DNA from: Candidatus Aminicenantes bacterium UBA4085 | GTDB taxonomy: Bacteria > Acidobacteriota > Aminicenantia > Aminicenantales > UBA4085 | Length of the DNA stretch: 24,377 nt | NCBI GenBank assembly: GCA_002383325.1 | Contig: DFYJ01000071.1 | Span: forward strand, 1-24,377 | Reading direction: 5' to 3' | Part shown: one piece after another, positions 6,674 through 14,106 of the stretch | Position numbering within the stretch: position 1 is the first letter of the stretch | How the letters are laid out: each line of letters begins with the position of its first letter | Program-made: the position numbers and the translations under genes | The notes under the pieces: model-generated | Told to the model about the DNA's origin: nothing | The model's database searches: none | The model's input: the letters and a program-made list of their open reading frames with translations, nothing else

Positions 6674-7419
6674 TAATCTGGAAGCGCCGCGCCCATGGCG
6701 CTCAGGATCTGCGGATAGGGCGGGACGATCACCTCGCGCTTGAGCTTGCGGCCCAGCAGGGAGGCGACGCACCGGCTGCGGGCCACGCCGCCGCAGAAGA
6801 CAACCTCGCCCTCCGTCTCCAAGCGGGCCGCCAGCGGGTAGACCCGGTCGACAATGGACTCGTAAAGCCCCAGGGCCAGCCGCCGCCGGTTTTCGCCGCG
6901 GGCGATCAGAGCCACCACCTCGGACTCGGCGAAGACGGTGCACATGCTGCTCACCGCGGCCGCCCGGTCGGCCTGCATGGCCTCGCGGCAGAACTCGTCC
7001 AGCGAGTAGCCCAGGGCCCTGGCCATGACTTCCAAAAAACGTCCCGTCCCGGCCGAGCAGCGGTCGTTGAGCTCGAAGTCCTCGAACCCTCCGTCGGGCC
7101 GGACACGGATGACCTTGGCGTCCTGGCCGCCGATGTCGATGACCAGTCGGCAGGCGGGCCGCAGCTGATGGGCCCCCCGGGCGCAGGCCTTGATCTCGGT
7201 CACGACTTCCGCCCCCAGAGCGTCCGCCAGCATCCGGCGGCCGTAGCCCGTAGCCTTGATGGGCAGCCCTGCCCAGGGGGCGAGCTTCTCTTTGATCCCG
7301 GGCAGGGGATCGGGCGTGGTATCAAAGACATCGGCGTGAGCGACGGCTCCGGCTCGCCAAACGACGATCTTGGTCGTCCGGGAGCCGAGGTCCACCCCGA
7401 TCCGGCCGTCAATCGCCAC
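6673..7419 (-). CDS. Activator ATPase of double-cubane reductase (BadF/BadG/HgdC family)
   Basis: ATP-dependent one-electron activator (archerase-type) of 248 aa, in the ASKHA fold. The phosphate-1 motif is IGVDLGSRTTK (about 8-17) and the second nucleotide motif is VIDIGGQDAK (about 93-102). Two Cys expected to hold the intersubunit [4Fe-4S] cluster of the homodimer are C121 in NDRCSAGTGRFLE and C160 in SSMCTVFAESE. Adenosine-side glycines are in FCGGVARS (208-215). GTG 7419 is chosen: GGAG lies 7 nt upstream and family homology starts immediately. Longer frames would read Arg-rich antisense-like residues. It overlaps the reductase gene by 11 bp. Known HgdC-type proteins couple ATP hydrolysis to low-potential electron injection into the partner's cluster; the neighbouring gene is the obvious partner. 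The TAG stop touches palindromic element 2. Confidence 0.9.
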   Translation of the reverse strand: MAIDGRIGVDLGSRTTKIVVWRAGAVAHADVFDTTPDPLPGIKEKLAPWAGLPIKATGYGRRMLADALGAEVVTEIKACARGAHQLRPACRLVIDIGGQDAKVIRVRPDGGFEDFELNDRCSAGTGRFLEVMARALGYSLDEFCREAMQADRAAAVSSMCTVFAESEVVALIARGENRRRLALGLYESIVDRVYPLAARLETEGEVVFCGGVARSRCVASLLGRKLKREVIVPPYPQILSAMGAALPD

Positions 7420-8710
7420 GGCGGAACTCCAGGCTTTCCATGAAGGCCTCGATCCGGATCTGGAGCGGCCCGACATCCTCCTCGGAGTAATCGGTCTCGA
7501 TCTTGATCGAGGGGATTCCGGCCGCCTTGAGCGCATCGGCCATCGCGATCGCTTCGACGTTGTAGGTGTGGCAGGCATGGAGGATGGACTGGACGACGCC
7601 GTCGACGCGGTAATCGCCGGCCGTCCGCACGGCGCTCTCCATGCGCTCGGTGTTGGGCGAGAAGCAGGAACAGTCGATGGTCATATAGCGGTCGGCCACG
7701 GCCTCGATCAGCCCTTCTAAACCATCCGCCGTCTCATCGACCAAGCCCTTGAAATAGCGGGTCCCGGTGCAGCTCTCGTCCACAACCACAATCCCTCCCA
7801 CGGTCTCTACCAGGTGATGGATCTTCCAGAAGCCCAGGACCGAGGGGCAGCCGGCGATCATGATGCGGCGGCGGCCCTCCGGCAGGGCCCCGATCCCGGT
7901 TTCGACCCGGGCCGCCAGCTCCCCGTTGAGCGATTCCAAGCGCCCGGTGAACCTCTCCGGATCGTCGATCAGGGCGACCTGCATCACCACCAGCGCATCC
8001 GTGCCGCTGAGAGACGGCCGTTCAGCCTTTCTCAGCTCGTGCATCCGGGCCAGGGCCCGCCGCTTGCGGTTCATCAGCCGGACGGCCCCGCGCAGCCTCT
8101 CCTCCTCCAGCTTGGCGCCGTTCAGGTCCTCAATCCTGCGGGCGAACTCCCGGACTTCCTCCAGCCACAGGGCCCGGTCGGCCGGACCCTTCTTCTGGGG
8201 CAGCTCCAGGACGTGGAAGCCGCCCTCACGGCCCAGGACGTCCCAGGTCTTCTTCTTGGCGTCACAGGTCGTCTCCCCTACCGCCAGATCCTCGAGCGGC
8301 CCATAAGGGCAGGTCCCGGACAAGGCCAGCCCCAGGGTCGACTTGACCAAAGGGCACATATTGCGCGGGAACTTCCCCTCGGCGTACGGGATGGAGGCCG
8401 CCGTGCCGCCGCAAAGAGCCAAGTGGACCGTCCCCAGGGCGATGAGGATCTCCTCGGGCACGTAGACGCAGAAGGTGCCGACAAACTTGGCCCCTTCCTT
8501 CTTTCTGGTCATGACTTCGCGGACCCGCGCGCCGTGCGAGCCGTGGATGACGCCGTCGAAATAGGCCATCCCGTCCGGACGGCCGGAGCGGGACTCGACC
8601 TGCCGCTCGAAATTAGCCGAGATGGACTCCAGGATCCGGGCGTGCAGCTCGACGTCCAGGCCGAGCTCCGCCCAGAGTCTTTCATCCTCGGGCGAAGGCC
8701 GATGGGGCAT
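7409..8710 (-). CDS. Double-cubane-cluster-containing anaerobic reductase (YjiM/HgdB-like)
   Basis: Member of the 2-hydroxyacyl-CoA dehydratase D-component superfamily, 433 aa. It resembles the double-cubane cluster protein (DCCP) type rather than the two-subunit dehydratases: one polypeptide with FCVYVPEEILIALG (80-93), LCGGTAASIP (99-108), RNMCPLVKS (116-124), GTCPYGPLEDLAVGETTCD (132-150), IAGCPS, DESCTGTRYF, DCSC and HACHTYNVE. Candidate cluster cysteines are C81, C100, C119, C134, C149, C288, C314 and C380. ATG 8710 has GGAGG 5 nt upstream. DCCPs carry an [8Fe-9S] double-cubane cluster and, once activated by their ATPase, reduce small molecules at very low potential; their natural substrate is unresolved. 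Here the gene sits between a POT-family transporter (22 bp upstream) and its activator (11-bp overlap), so all three are probably co-transcribed. Confidence 0.88.
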   Translation of the reverse strand: MPHRPSPEDERLWAELGLDVELHARILESISANFERQVESRSGRPDGMAYFDGVIHGSHGARVREVMTRKKEGAKFVGTFCVYVPEEILIALGTVHLALCGGTAASIPYAEGKFPRNMCPLVKSTLGLALSGTCPYGPLEDLAVGETTCDAKKKTWDVLGREGGFHVLELPQKKGPADRALWLEEVREFARRIEDLNGAKLEEERLRGAVRLMNRKRRALARMHELRKAERPSLSGTDALVVMQVALIDDPERFTGRLESLNGELAARVETGIGALPEGRRRIMIAGCPSVLGFWKIHHLVETVGGIVVVDESCTGTRYFKGLVDETADGLEGLIEAVADRYMTIDCSCFSPNTERMESAVRTAGDYRVDGVVQSILHACHTYNVEAIAMADALKAAGIPSIKIETDYSEEDVGPLQIRIEAFMESLEFRRGD

Positions 8711-8732
8711 GGAATCCTCCGGGCCGCGGCCG

Positions 8733-10415
8733 TCAGGCGTTGGCCACACGCTCCAGCCGTCGCATGATGCTGAAGATGAAGCCGGCCGAGAGGAGGCAGG
8801 CTCCGGCCAGAATGGCCCAAACCGCCCAAAGGGGCAGGCGCTCCCAGAACCAGGCCGTCACACCGACCAAGGAGTTGCCGACGGCCGTAGCCGCGAACCA
8901 GCCGCCCTGCATCAGGCCCTTGTACTTGGGCGGGGCGACCCGGGAGACGAAGGAGATGCCGATCGGGCTGAGGAACAGCTCGGCGATGGTCAGCATGAAG
9001 TAGGTCGAGATGAGCCAGTAGACGGACACCTGCGAGGAGGCCGGGGCAACCTGGCCGCCCAGGGCCTTGGGGCTCAGCAGGCTGATCGAGCCGACGATCA
9101 GGATGCCGTAAGCGGCCGCCGTCGTCAGCATGCCGAAGCCGATCTTGCGCGGCGCCGACGGCTCCTTGCCCTTGCGGTTGAGGGCTCCAAAGAGAGCCAC
9201 CACCAGGGGCGTCAGGACGACGATGAAGAACGGGTTGAAGTGCTGGAACATCTGGGGCTGGAACGGATTGACGGCCTTGTAGCCGCCGTAGCGGAGGTAG
9301 GCCAGGATGCCGAAGCCGACGAAGGCGGCCCCGCCCAAAGCCCGGGTCAGCCCCTTGGAGGACTTCCTCAGGAGGAAGATGGCGCCCAGGACCGAGAGGA
9401 AGACGGACAGGAGGCCGGTCAGGTCGAACCACAGGTTGGTCGCCTGGCCCACGCTCGGCACGGTGTAGTCGCGGGCGAAGTAGGTCAGGGTCACCGCGCT
9501 CTGATGGAAGGCCATCCAGAAGAAGATGACCACGAAGAAGACCAGGCCCAGGGCCACCAGCCGCTCTTTGGTCTGCTGGGGCGTCAGTTCCACGACATCG
9601 GCCTTATGGGCGGCCGACTTCTTCTTCTGAATCTCGGTCATGTCGGCGGTTTTGTAGTGCTTCCTGAAGCCCCAGAAGATGAGCATGGACAGAATGAGCG
9701 AGATGCAGGCCACCCCGAATCCGAAGTGGTAGGACTTGCCCAGGGCGTTGATGTAGGTTTCCGAGAAGCCCCTCAGCGTGTCCAAGGTCAGGCCCGGGTT
9801 CTGACCCTGGGCGATTCCGAGGTAGGCCGCCGCATCGGCCAGCTTGCCGCCGAGGAAATCGTTGGCCAGGGCCGGGATACGGGCATCGTAGACCAGGCCG
9901 GACCGGCCCATGATCCAGTTGCATACGGCCATGGAGGCCGAAGGGGCGAACATGGCCCCGATGTTGATGCCCATGTAAAAGATGTTGAAGGCCCGGTCGC
10001 GCATGGGGCCGTACTTGGGGTCGTCGTAGAGGTTGCCGACCAGAGCCTGCAGGTTGCCCTTGAAAAGGCCTGTGCCCAGGGCGATGACGGCCAGGGCGGC
10101 GATGATCAGGACGAAGCCCGAATTCATCGTCGTCGGCAGGGCCAGCATCAGGTAGCCCAGGAACATGACGATCAAGCCCAGCGAGATCGTCTTGCCGTAG
10201 CCGAGGAAGCGGTCGGCCAGGAAGCCGCCCAGCAGGGGGAAGATATAGACGCCGACCAGGAAGGTGGCGTACATGGAGCCGGCGGCGGCCGCGGACATGC
10301 CGTATTTCGCCTGCATGAACAGAACGAAGATCGAAATCATGGTGTAAAAGCCGAACCGCTCGCCCATGTTGGCGAAGAAGGCGACGAACAGGCCCTTGGG
10401 GTGGTTCTTGAACAT
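8733..10415 (-). CDS. POT/PTR2-family proton-coupled peptide-type transporter
   Basis: Inner-membrane MFS transporter of the proton-dependent oligopeptide (POT) family, 560 aa with about 14 predicted helices. The first helix carries ANMGERFGFYT, the family's ExxERFxYY signature with N16 in place of the first Glu; E19 and R20 are retained. This variant occurs in a known subgroup, so it is not a defect. PLLGGFLADRFLG and the conserved GLFKGNLQALVGNLY segment (about 115-130) follow. AGGAGG at 10423-10428 lies 7 nt before the ATG. It is the first gene of the operon with the double-cubane reductase and activator, which suggests that an imported peptide or amino-acid-like solute feeds the reductase. 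Substrate specificity cannot be read from sequence. Confidence 0.9.
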   Translation of the reverse strand: MFKNHPKGLFVAFFANMGERFGFYTMISIFVLFMQAKYGMSAAAAGSMYATFLVGVYIFPLLGGFLADRFLGYGKTISLGLIVMFLGYLMLALPTTMNSGFVLIIAALAVIALGTGLFKGNLQALVGNLYDDPKYGPMRDRAFNIFYMGINIGAMFAPSASMAVCNWIMGRSGLVYDARIPALANDFLGGKLADAAAYLGIAQGQNPGLTLDTLRGFSETYINALGKSYHFGFGVACISLILSMLIFWGFRKHYKTADMTEIQKKKSAAHKADVVELTPQQTKERLVALGLVFFVVIFFWMAFHQSAVTLTYFARDYTVPSVGQATNLWFDLTGLLSVFLSVLGAIFLLRKSSKGLTRALGGAAFVGFGILAYLRYGGYKAVNPFQPQMFQHFNPFFIVVLTPLVVALFGALNRKGKEPSAPRKIGFGMLTTAAAYGILIVGSISLLSPKALGGQVAPASSQVSVYWLISTYFMLTIAELFLSPIGISFVSRVAPPKYKGLMQGGWFAATAVGNSLVGVTAWFWERLPLWAVWAILAGACLLSAGFIFSIMRRLERVANA

Positions 10416-10442
10416 TCGCTATCCTCCTGGAACGATCAGGAT

Positions 10443-10454
10443 GCGGACTCCGCC
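10443..10454. promoter_or_regulatory. Operator-like palindrome at the POT operon start, second copy
   Basis: Read on the minus strand, GGCGGAGTCCGC directly follows the -10 hexamer TATAGT. It spans the predicted transcription start, with a perfect GCGGA-G-TCCGC core. The sequence and the preceding AGT are identical to 258-272 at the first promoter in the window. None of the other promoters found here carries it. Confidence 0.45.
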
Positions 10455-10484
10455 ACTATACGGGGAAGGCAGAAGTCCTGTCAA
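10455..10484 (-). promoter_or_regulatory. Promoter of the POT-reductase-activator operon
   Basis: On the minus strand, consensus TTGACA (10484-10479) and TATAGT (10460-10455) are 18 bp apart. The leader is about 33 nt and contains the AGGAGG ribosome site. It is arranged back-to-back with the GGDEF gene promoter, whose -35 lies 29 bp away. Confidence 0.6.
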
Positions 10485-10512
10485 TCGCAGCCCGCGGGCG
10501 GCAGGGATTCGT

Positions 10513-10541
10513 TTGACAGGGATGCCGCTCCGGAATAGTAT
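10513..10541 (+). promoter_or_regulatory. Promoter of the GGDEF gene
   Basis: Consensus TTGACA (10513-10518) and TAGTAT (10536-10541) are separated by 17 bp. The predicted start near 10548 leaves a short leader of about 14 nt before ATG 10562, with only a weak GGGAA purine tract. Confidence 0.55.
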
Positions 10542-10561
10542 CTCCGCCGGGAACAAGGCCG

Positions 10562-12151
10562 ATGTGGACGACGAATCTGCCCTATACGATCATCCTGGTG
10601 ACGGGATCGGCCGTCGTGATGACGATGGTCCTCTACACCGCCGTTCGGCGCCACTCGGCGATCACCCTCCCCTTCATCGGACTCCTGACGGCCAACGCCC
10701 TCTACTCCTTCGGGTACGCCTGGGAGCTGAACTCGGTCCATCTGCGCGGCATGCTGACCTGGACCCGCCTGGAGTACGTCGGCATCACAGCCATCCCGAT
10801 TTTCTGGCTTCTGGTCACAACCCGGTTCTCGGGCCGGAAACGCTGGCTGAGCAAGCCTCTCCTGGGGAGTATGATCGCGCTCTCGGCCCTGACCCTGGTC
10901 CTGAACTGGACCAGCCCCCTGCACGAACTCTATTACCGCTCGATCGGCATCTCGACGGCCGGGCCCTTCCCTCTCCTCCTGACCGAAAAAGGGCCCTTCT
11001 ACTGGATCTTCCAGGCCTACATCAACCTATCCCTTGCGGCCGGAACGGCCATCCTGTTTGGGGCCCTGCTCCGGGCGCCCGCCGCCTACAGGCGCCAGGC
11101 GCTGGTCATGGTCATCGGCGCCTTGATCCCCTGGCTCGGCTACGCCGTCTACATCCTCGGCCTTTCCCCCTACGGAATCGACGCCGGGCCGTTCGGCCTG
11201 ATCCTGACCGGGCCCATCTTCGCCGTCGGCCTCTTCCGCTTCCGCCTCCTCGACCTCGTCCCCGTGGCCAGGGAAGCCGTCTTTCTCGGCATGACCGAGG
11301 GCGTCATCGTCCTGGATGAAGTCGATCGGATCATCGACAGCAACCCAGCCGCGCGGCGCCTCTTCCCCGGTCTGGGGCTGGCCTCCATCGGCAATCCGGC
11401 CGAGGAAGTACTCGGCCGCTACCCCGCGGCCCGCGACCTTCTGACCAAGGGCGCCGAGCCCGGGGCCGAGATCGGGGTCGAGATCGACGGCCGGCTGCGC
11501 TACTACCAGGTCCGCCTGACGCTTATCCGCAACCGGCGGGGGCGGGTGATCTGCCGGGCTATGTCCTTCAGCGACTCGACCGAGCAGACCATCCTGCGGC
11601 AAAGGCTGGGCAGTCTGGCCGCGACCGACGAGCTGACCGGGGCAGCCAACCGGAGGGCCTTCATGGAGCAGGGGCGCCGGGAGATGGCCCGGGCCAAGCG
11701 CGGCGGCCATTCCCTGTCGCTCATCATCCTCGACCTGGATCACTTCAAGACGATCAACGATCGCTGGGGCCACGCCGCGGGTGACGCCGCCCTGGTCGAA
11801 GCCTGCCAGCGCTTCAGGTCCAGGCTCCGGGCGGCCGACACCCTGGGCCGGCACGGCGGCGAGGAGTTCGCCGTCCTGCTGCCCGAGACGCCTCCCTCCC
11901 AAAGCATCCAGGCCGCGGAACGCCTGCGGGCCGCCCTGGCCAACGCTCCGCTGTCCATCGGCGAGGACGAGTCGGTGACGATCACCGCCAGCTTCGGCGT
12001 GGCCGGCCTGGTCCGCGTGGCCGACGAGACGATCGAGGACCTGGTCCGGGCCGCGGACCGGGCCATGTACCAGGCCAAGGCTGACGGGCGGGCCTGCGTC
12101 CGGGCCGCGGAGGAGATCGCTCCCCCCGCCGCCAGCCGTCCCCCAGTTTGA
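10562..12151 (+). CDS. Membrane diguanylate cyclase: 7TM sensor, PAS-like domain, GGDEF
   Basis: Predicted c-di-GMP synthase of 529 aa. Residues about 5-228 form seven hydrophobic helices of the histidine-kinase-type 7TM sensor module. A PAS-like domain follows (about 238-345, starting EAVFLGMTEGVIVLDEVDRIIDSN). The GGDEF domain spans about 350-515: TDELTGAANRRAF, metal-binding LDLDHFKTIND (D391, D393) and the active-site GGEEF at 432-436. An inhibitory I-site RAAD (423-426) lies exactly five residues before GGEEF, so product inhibition is expected. No EAL domain is present. The enzyme probably links an envelope or ligand signal to c-di-GMP. Downstream is a glycan-acylation operon, but the separate promoter at its 3' end argues against strict co-transcription. 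Confidence 0.9.
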   Translation: MWTTNLPYTIILVTGSAVVMTMVLYTAVRRHSAITLPFIGLLTANALYSFGYAWELNSVHLRGMLTWTRLEYVGITAIPIFWLLVTTRFSGRKRWLSKPLLGSMIALSALTLVLNWTSPLHELYYRSIGISTAGPFPLLLTEKGPFYWIFQAYINLSLAAGTAILFGALLRAPAAYRRQALVMVIGALIPWLGYAVYILGLSPYGIDAGPFGLILTGPIFAVGLFRFRLLDLVPVAREAVFLGMTEGVIVLDEVDRIIDSNPAARRLFPGLGLASIGNPAEEVLGRYPAARDLLTKGAEPGAEIGVEIDGRLRYYQVRLTLIRNRRGRVICRAMSFSDSTEQTILRQRLGSLAATDELTGAANRRAFMEQGRREMARAKRGGHSLSLIILDLDHFKTINDRWGHAAGDAALVEACQRFRSRLRAADTLGRHGGEEFAVLLPETPPSQSIQAAERLRAALANAPLSIGEDESVTITASFGVAGLVRVADETIEDLVRAADRAMYQAKADGRACVRAAEEIAPPAASRPPV

Positions 12152-12176
12152 CAAGAGCGGCCCCCCCGGCTAGAGT
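12148..12176 (+). promoter_or_regulatory. Promoter of the pyrophosphatase-SGNH-MBOAT operon
   Basis: TTGACA (12148-12153) and TAGAGT (12171-12176) are 17 bp apart. The TGA stop of the GGDEF gene (12149-12151) is embedded in the -35 hexamer. Transcription should begin near 12183, at the GGAG ribosome site (12183-12186) of the pyrophosphatase. Confidence 0.55.
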
Positions 12177-12196
12177 AGGCCCGGAGCGGACGGATC

Positions 12197-12706
12197 ATGA
12201 GCACCACCAACATCATCGACGTCATCATCGAGATCCCCAAGGGGAGCCGGAACAAGTATGAGTACGACAAGGCCAAGAAGGCCTTCAAGCTCGATCGGAT
12301 GCTGTTCTCCTCGATGCACTACCCCAGCGACTACGGCTTCATCGACAAGACCTGGGCCGAGGACAGCGACCCCCTCGACACCCTGGTCCTGCTGACCGAG
12401 CCCACCTTCCCAGGCTGCCTCATCGAGGCCAAGCCGGTCGGCCTGTTCAAGATGCGCGACGAGAAGGGCCTGGACCACAAGATCCTCTGCGTGCCGATCC
12501 ACGATCCCCTGTGGAACCACATCAACCGCCTCAGCGACGTGGCCCCCCATCTGCTGATCGAGATCGAGCATTTCTTCGACGTCTACAAGGAGCTGGAGCA
12601 CAAGAAGACCGATGTCCAGGGCTGGGAGGACGTGGAAGCCGCCCGCATGGTCATCCGCCAAGCCCAGGAACGCTATAAGAACCTGATCCCGGCCCCAACG
12701 TCCTGA
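12197..12706 (+). CDS. ppa: Family I inorganic pyrophosphatase
   Basis: Soluble Mg-dependent enzyme hydrolysing pyrophosphate to two phosphates, 169 aa, close to bacterial Ppa length. The N-terminus VIIEIPKGSRNKYEYD carries the conserved lysine and arginine. MHYPSDYGFI is followed by the catalytic acidic motif EDSDPLDTLVLL, with metal-binding D56, D58 and D61. KMRDEKGLDHKILCVP and the C-terminal HFFDVYKELE follow in the expected order. It lies 8 bp ahead of the first SGNH gene, with no terminator between. It may pull forward activation reactions that release pyrophosphate, such as formation of acyl donors for the acylation genes downstream; that functional link is inference. Confidence 0.92.
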   Translation: MSTTNIIDVIIEIPKGSRNKYEYDKAKKAFKLDRMLFSSMHYPSDYGFIDKTWAEDSDPLDTLVLLTEPTFPGCLIEAKPVGLFKMRDEKGLDHKILCVPIHDPLWNHINRLSDVAPHLLIEIEHFFDVYKELEHKKTDVQGWEDVEAARMVIRQAQERYKNLIPAPTS

Positions 12707-12714
12707 AAGGGCCC

Positions 12715-14106
12715 ATGCGCTCCCGTCCGGCTCTCATCGTCCTGGGCGCCGGGCTCCTGCTTCTGGCCGCGTCCTTCCTGCCCGCGCCTTCCGCGGCCCG
12801 CGGCCGGCCGTCTCTGCGCCCCTTCGATCTCCTGGCCGGGATTCGCGTCGCGCCCCCGCGTCCGCCCTATTTCCGCGAGACGATCGTGCGGGCCCTGCGC
12901 CTGGCCCGGGCCCTGCCGGTCACCCGGCGCCCGGTGACGATTCCCAACGTGCCGCAGACCGTCGGCCAGTCCGTCGTCCAGCCGATCGAGACGGCCGACG
13001 AGGAATCCCTGGACCGGTTCTTCATGGCCCTGGAGGGCCGCATCCGCGGCGAAGCCGGCGTCCGAATCGCCTACTTCGGCGACTCCATCGTCGAGGGCGA
13101 CCTCATCAGCCAGGACCTGCGGACGAGCTTCCAGAAAGCCTTCGGCGGCAGCGGAGCCGGGTTCCTGCCCATCACCTCGGAAGTGGCCCACTTCCGGATC
13201 ACCGTCGGCCACGACTTCTCGCTGGGCTGGAAGACGGTTTCCCTCCTTCAGCGCAAGCGGCCGACCGAGGTCGGCATCTCGGGTTTCGTCTACCTCCCCG
13301 CGGAGGAGGAGGCCTGGGTCGAGTACAAGGCGCCGGCCAGGCGGCCGCTGCTCAAAGAGTTCCGCAGGCTGCGGGTCTTCTACGGCCCGAGCGGGGCGCC
13401 CGCCGTCATGACCTGGGCGGCCGACGGCCGGCCGCCGGTCGAAGTGGCTCTGGAAGCCGGCGAAGGCCTGCATGAAGCCGAAATCGAGCCCGATCCCCCG
13501 GCGTCCAAGATCAGGCTGTCTTTCCGGGCGCCCGGTCCGCTGCCCGTCTACGGGGCCAGCTGGGAGGGTCCGGAGGGCATCCAGGTCGACAGCTTCGCCC
13601 TGCGGGGCAACTCGGGCCTGCCCCTGCGCGACATCCCCGTCGAGGTCCTGCGGGACTTCGACGCCCGGCTCCGGTACAACCTGATCATCCTCCATTTCGG
13701 GACCAACGTGGCTTCGGCCGACACCACCGAGTACGGATGGTACGGCCAGGGCATGGCCGAGACCGTGCGCCACTTCCAGGAAGCCTTCCCGGAAGCCTCC
13801 ATCCTGCTCGTCGGGACGGGCGACCGGAGCGTCAAGGAAGGCCTTGACTACGTCACGCTGCCCAGCCTGCCCAACCTGGTCGAAGCCCAGCGCCGGGCCG
13901 CGGCCCGCTCGGGAGCCGCCTTCTTCGACCTCTATGCGGCCATGGGCGGAATGAATTCCATGATCGCTTGGGTTCAGCACGATCCGCCGCTGGCCGCTTT
14001 CGACTATACCCATCTGTCCGGGGCCGGCTCGCGTCGGGTGGCCGGCTTCCTCTACAACGCGATGATGGCCCGCTTCCGGAGCTTTGAGGAAGGCCGTGCC
14101 CGCTAG
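12715..14106 (+). CDS. Secreted SGNH/GDSL-family hydrolase or acyltransferase, copy 1
   Basis: Exported or membrane-anchored SGNH-fold protein, 463 aa, with an N-terminal hydrophobic signal or anchor (about 6-24). AAAGGG at 12706-12711 precedes the ATG. Catalytic blocks are visible: YFGDSIVEGD with Ser124, a block-II-like RGNSG (about 297-301), HFGTNVA with N331, and DYTHLSGAG with D430/H433 as the Asp-xx-His pair. A beta-rich insert (about 180-290) separates blocks I and II, longer than in simple GDSL esterases. Next to an MBOAT gene, such proteins usually accept or transfer acyl groups to cell-surface glycans (as in the PatA/PatB and AlgI/AlgJ/AlgX systems) rather than act as lipases. It is followed by a second, divergent SGNH gene with 11-bp overlap. 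Confidence 0.85.
   Translation: MRSRPALIVLGAGLLLLAASFLPAPSAARGRPSLRPFDLLAGIRVAPPRPPYFRETIVRALRLARALPVTRRPVTIPNVPQTVGQSVVQPIETADEESLDRFFMALEGRIRGEAGVRIAYFGDSIVEGDLISQDLRTSFQKAFGGSGAGFLPITSEVAHFRITVGHDFSLGWKTVSLLQRKRPTEVGISGFVYLPAEEEAWVEYKAPARRPLLKEFRRLRVFYGPSGAPAVMTWAADGRPPVEVALEAGEGLHEAEIEPDPPASKIRLSFRAPGPLPVYGASWEGPEGIQVDSFALRGNSGLPLRDIPVEVLRDFDARLRYNLIILHFGTNVASADTTEYGWYGQGMAETVRHFQEAFPEASILLVGTGDRSVKEGLDYVTLPSLPNLVEAQRRAAARSGAAFFDLYAAMGGMNSMIAWVQHDPPLAAFDYTHLSGAGSRRVAGFLYNAMMARFRSFEEGRAR

Noticed and set aside
8785..10415. Loss of the first Glu in the POT ExxER motif as a sign of an inactive transporter
   Set aside because: The NMGERFGFYT form is typical of a known subgroup of otherwise intact POT transporters, and the rest of the protein is full length.
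8622..10538. 638-codon plus-strand open frame
   Set aside because: It is antisense to the POT transporter, whose family motifs, ribosome site and promoter are clear. The translated frame is rich in Gln, Glu, Asp, Gly and His with no recognisable motif.
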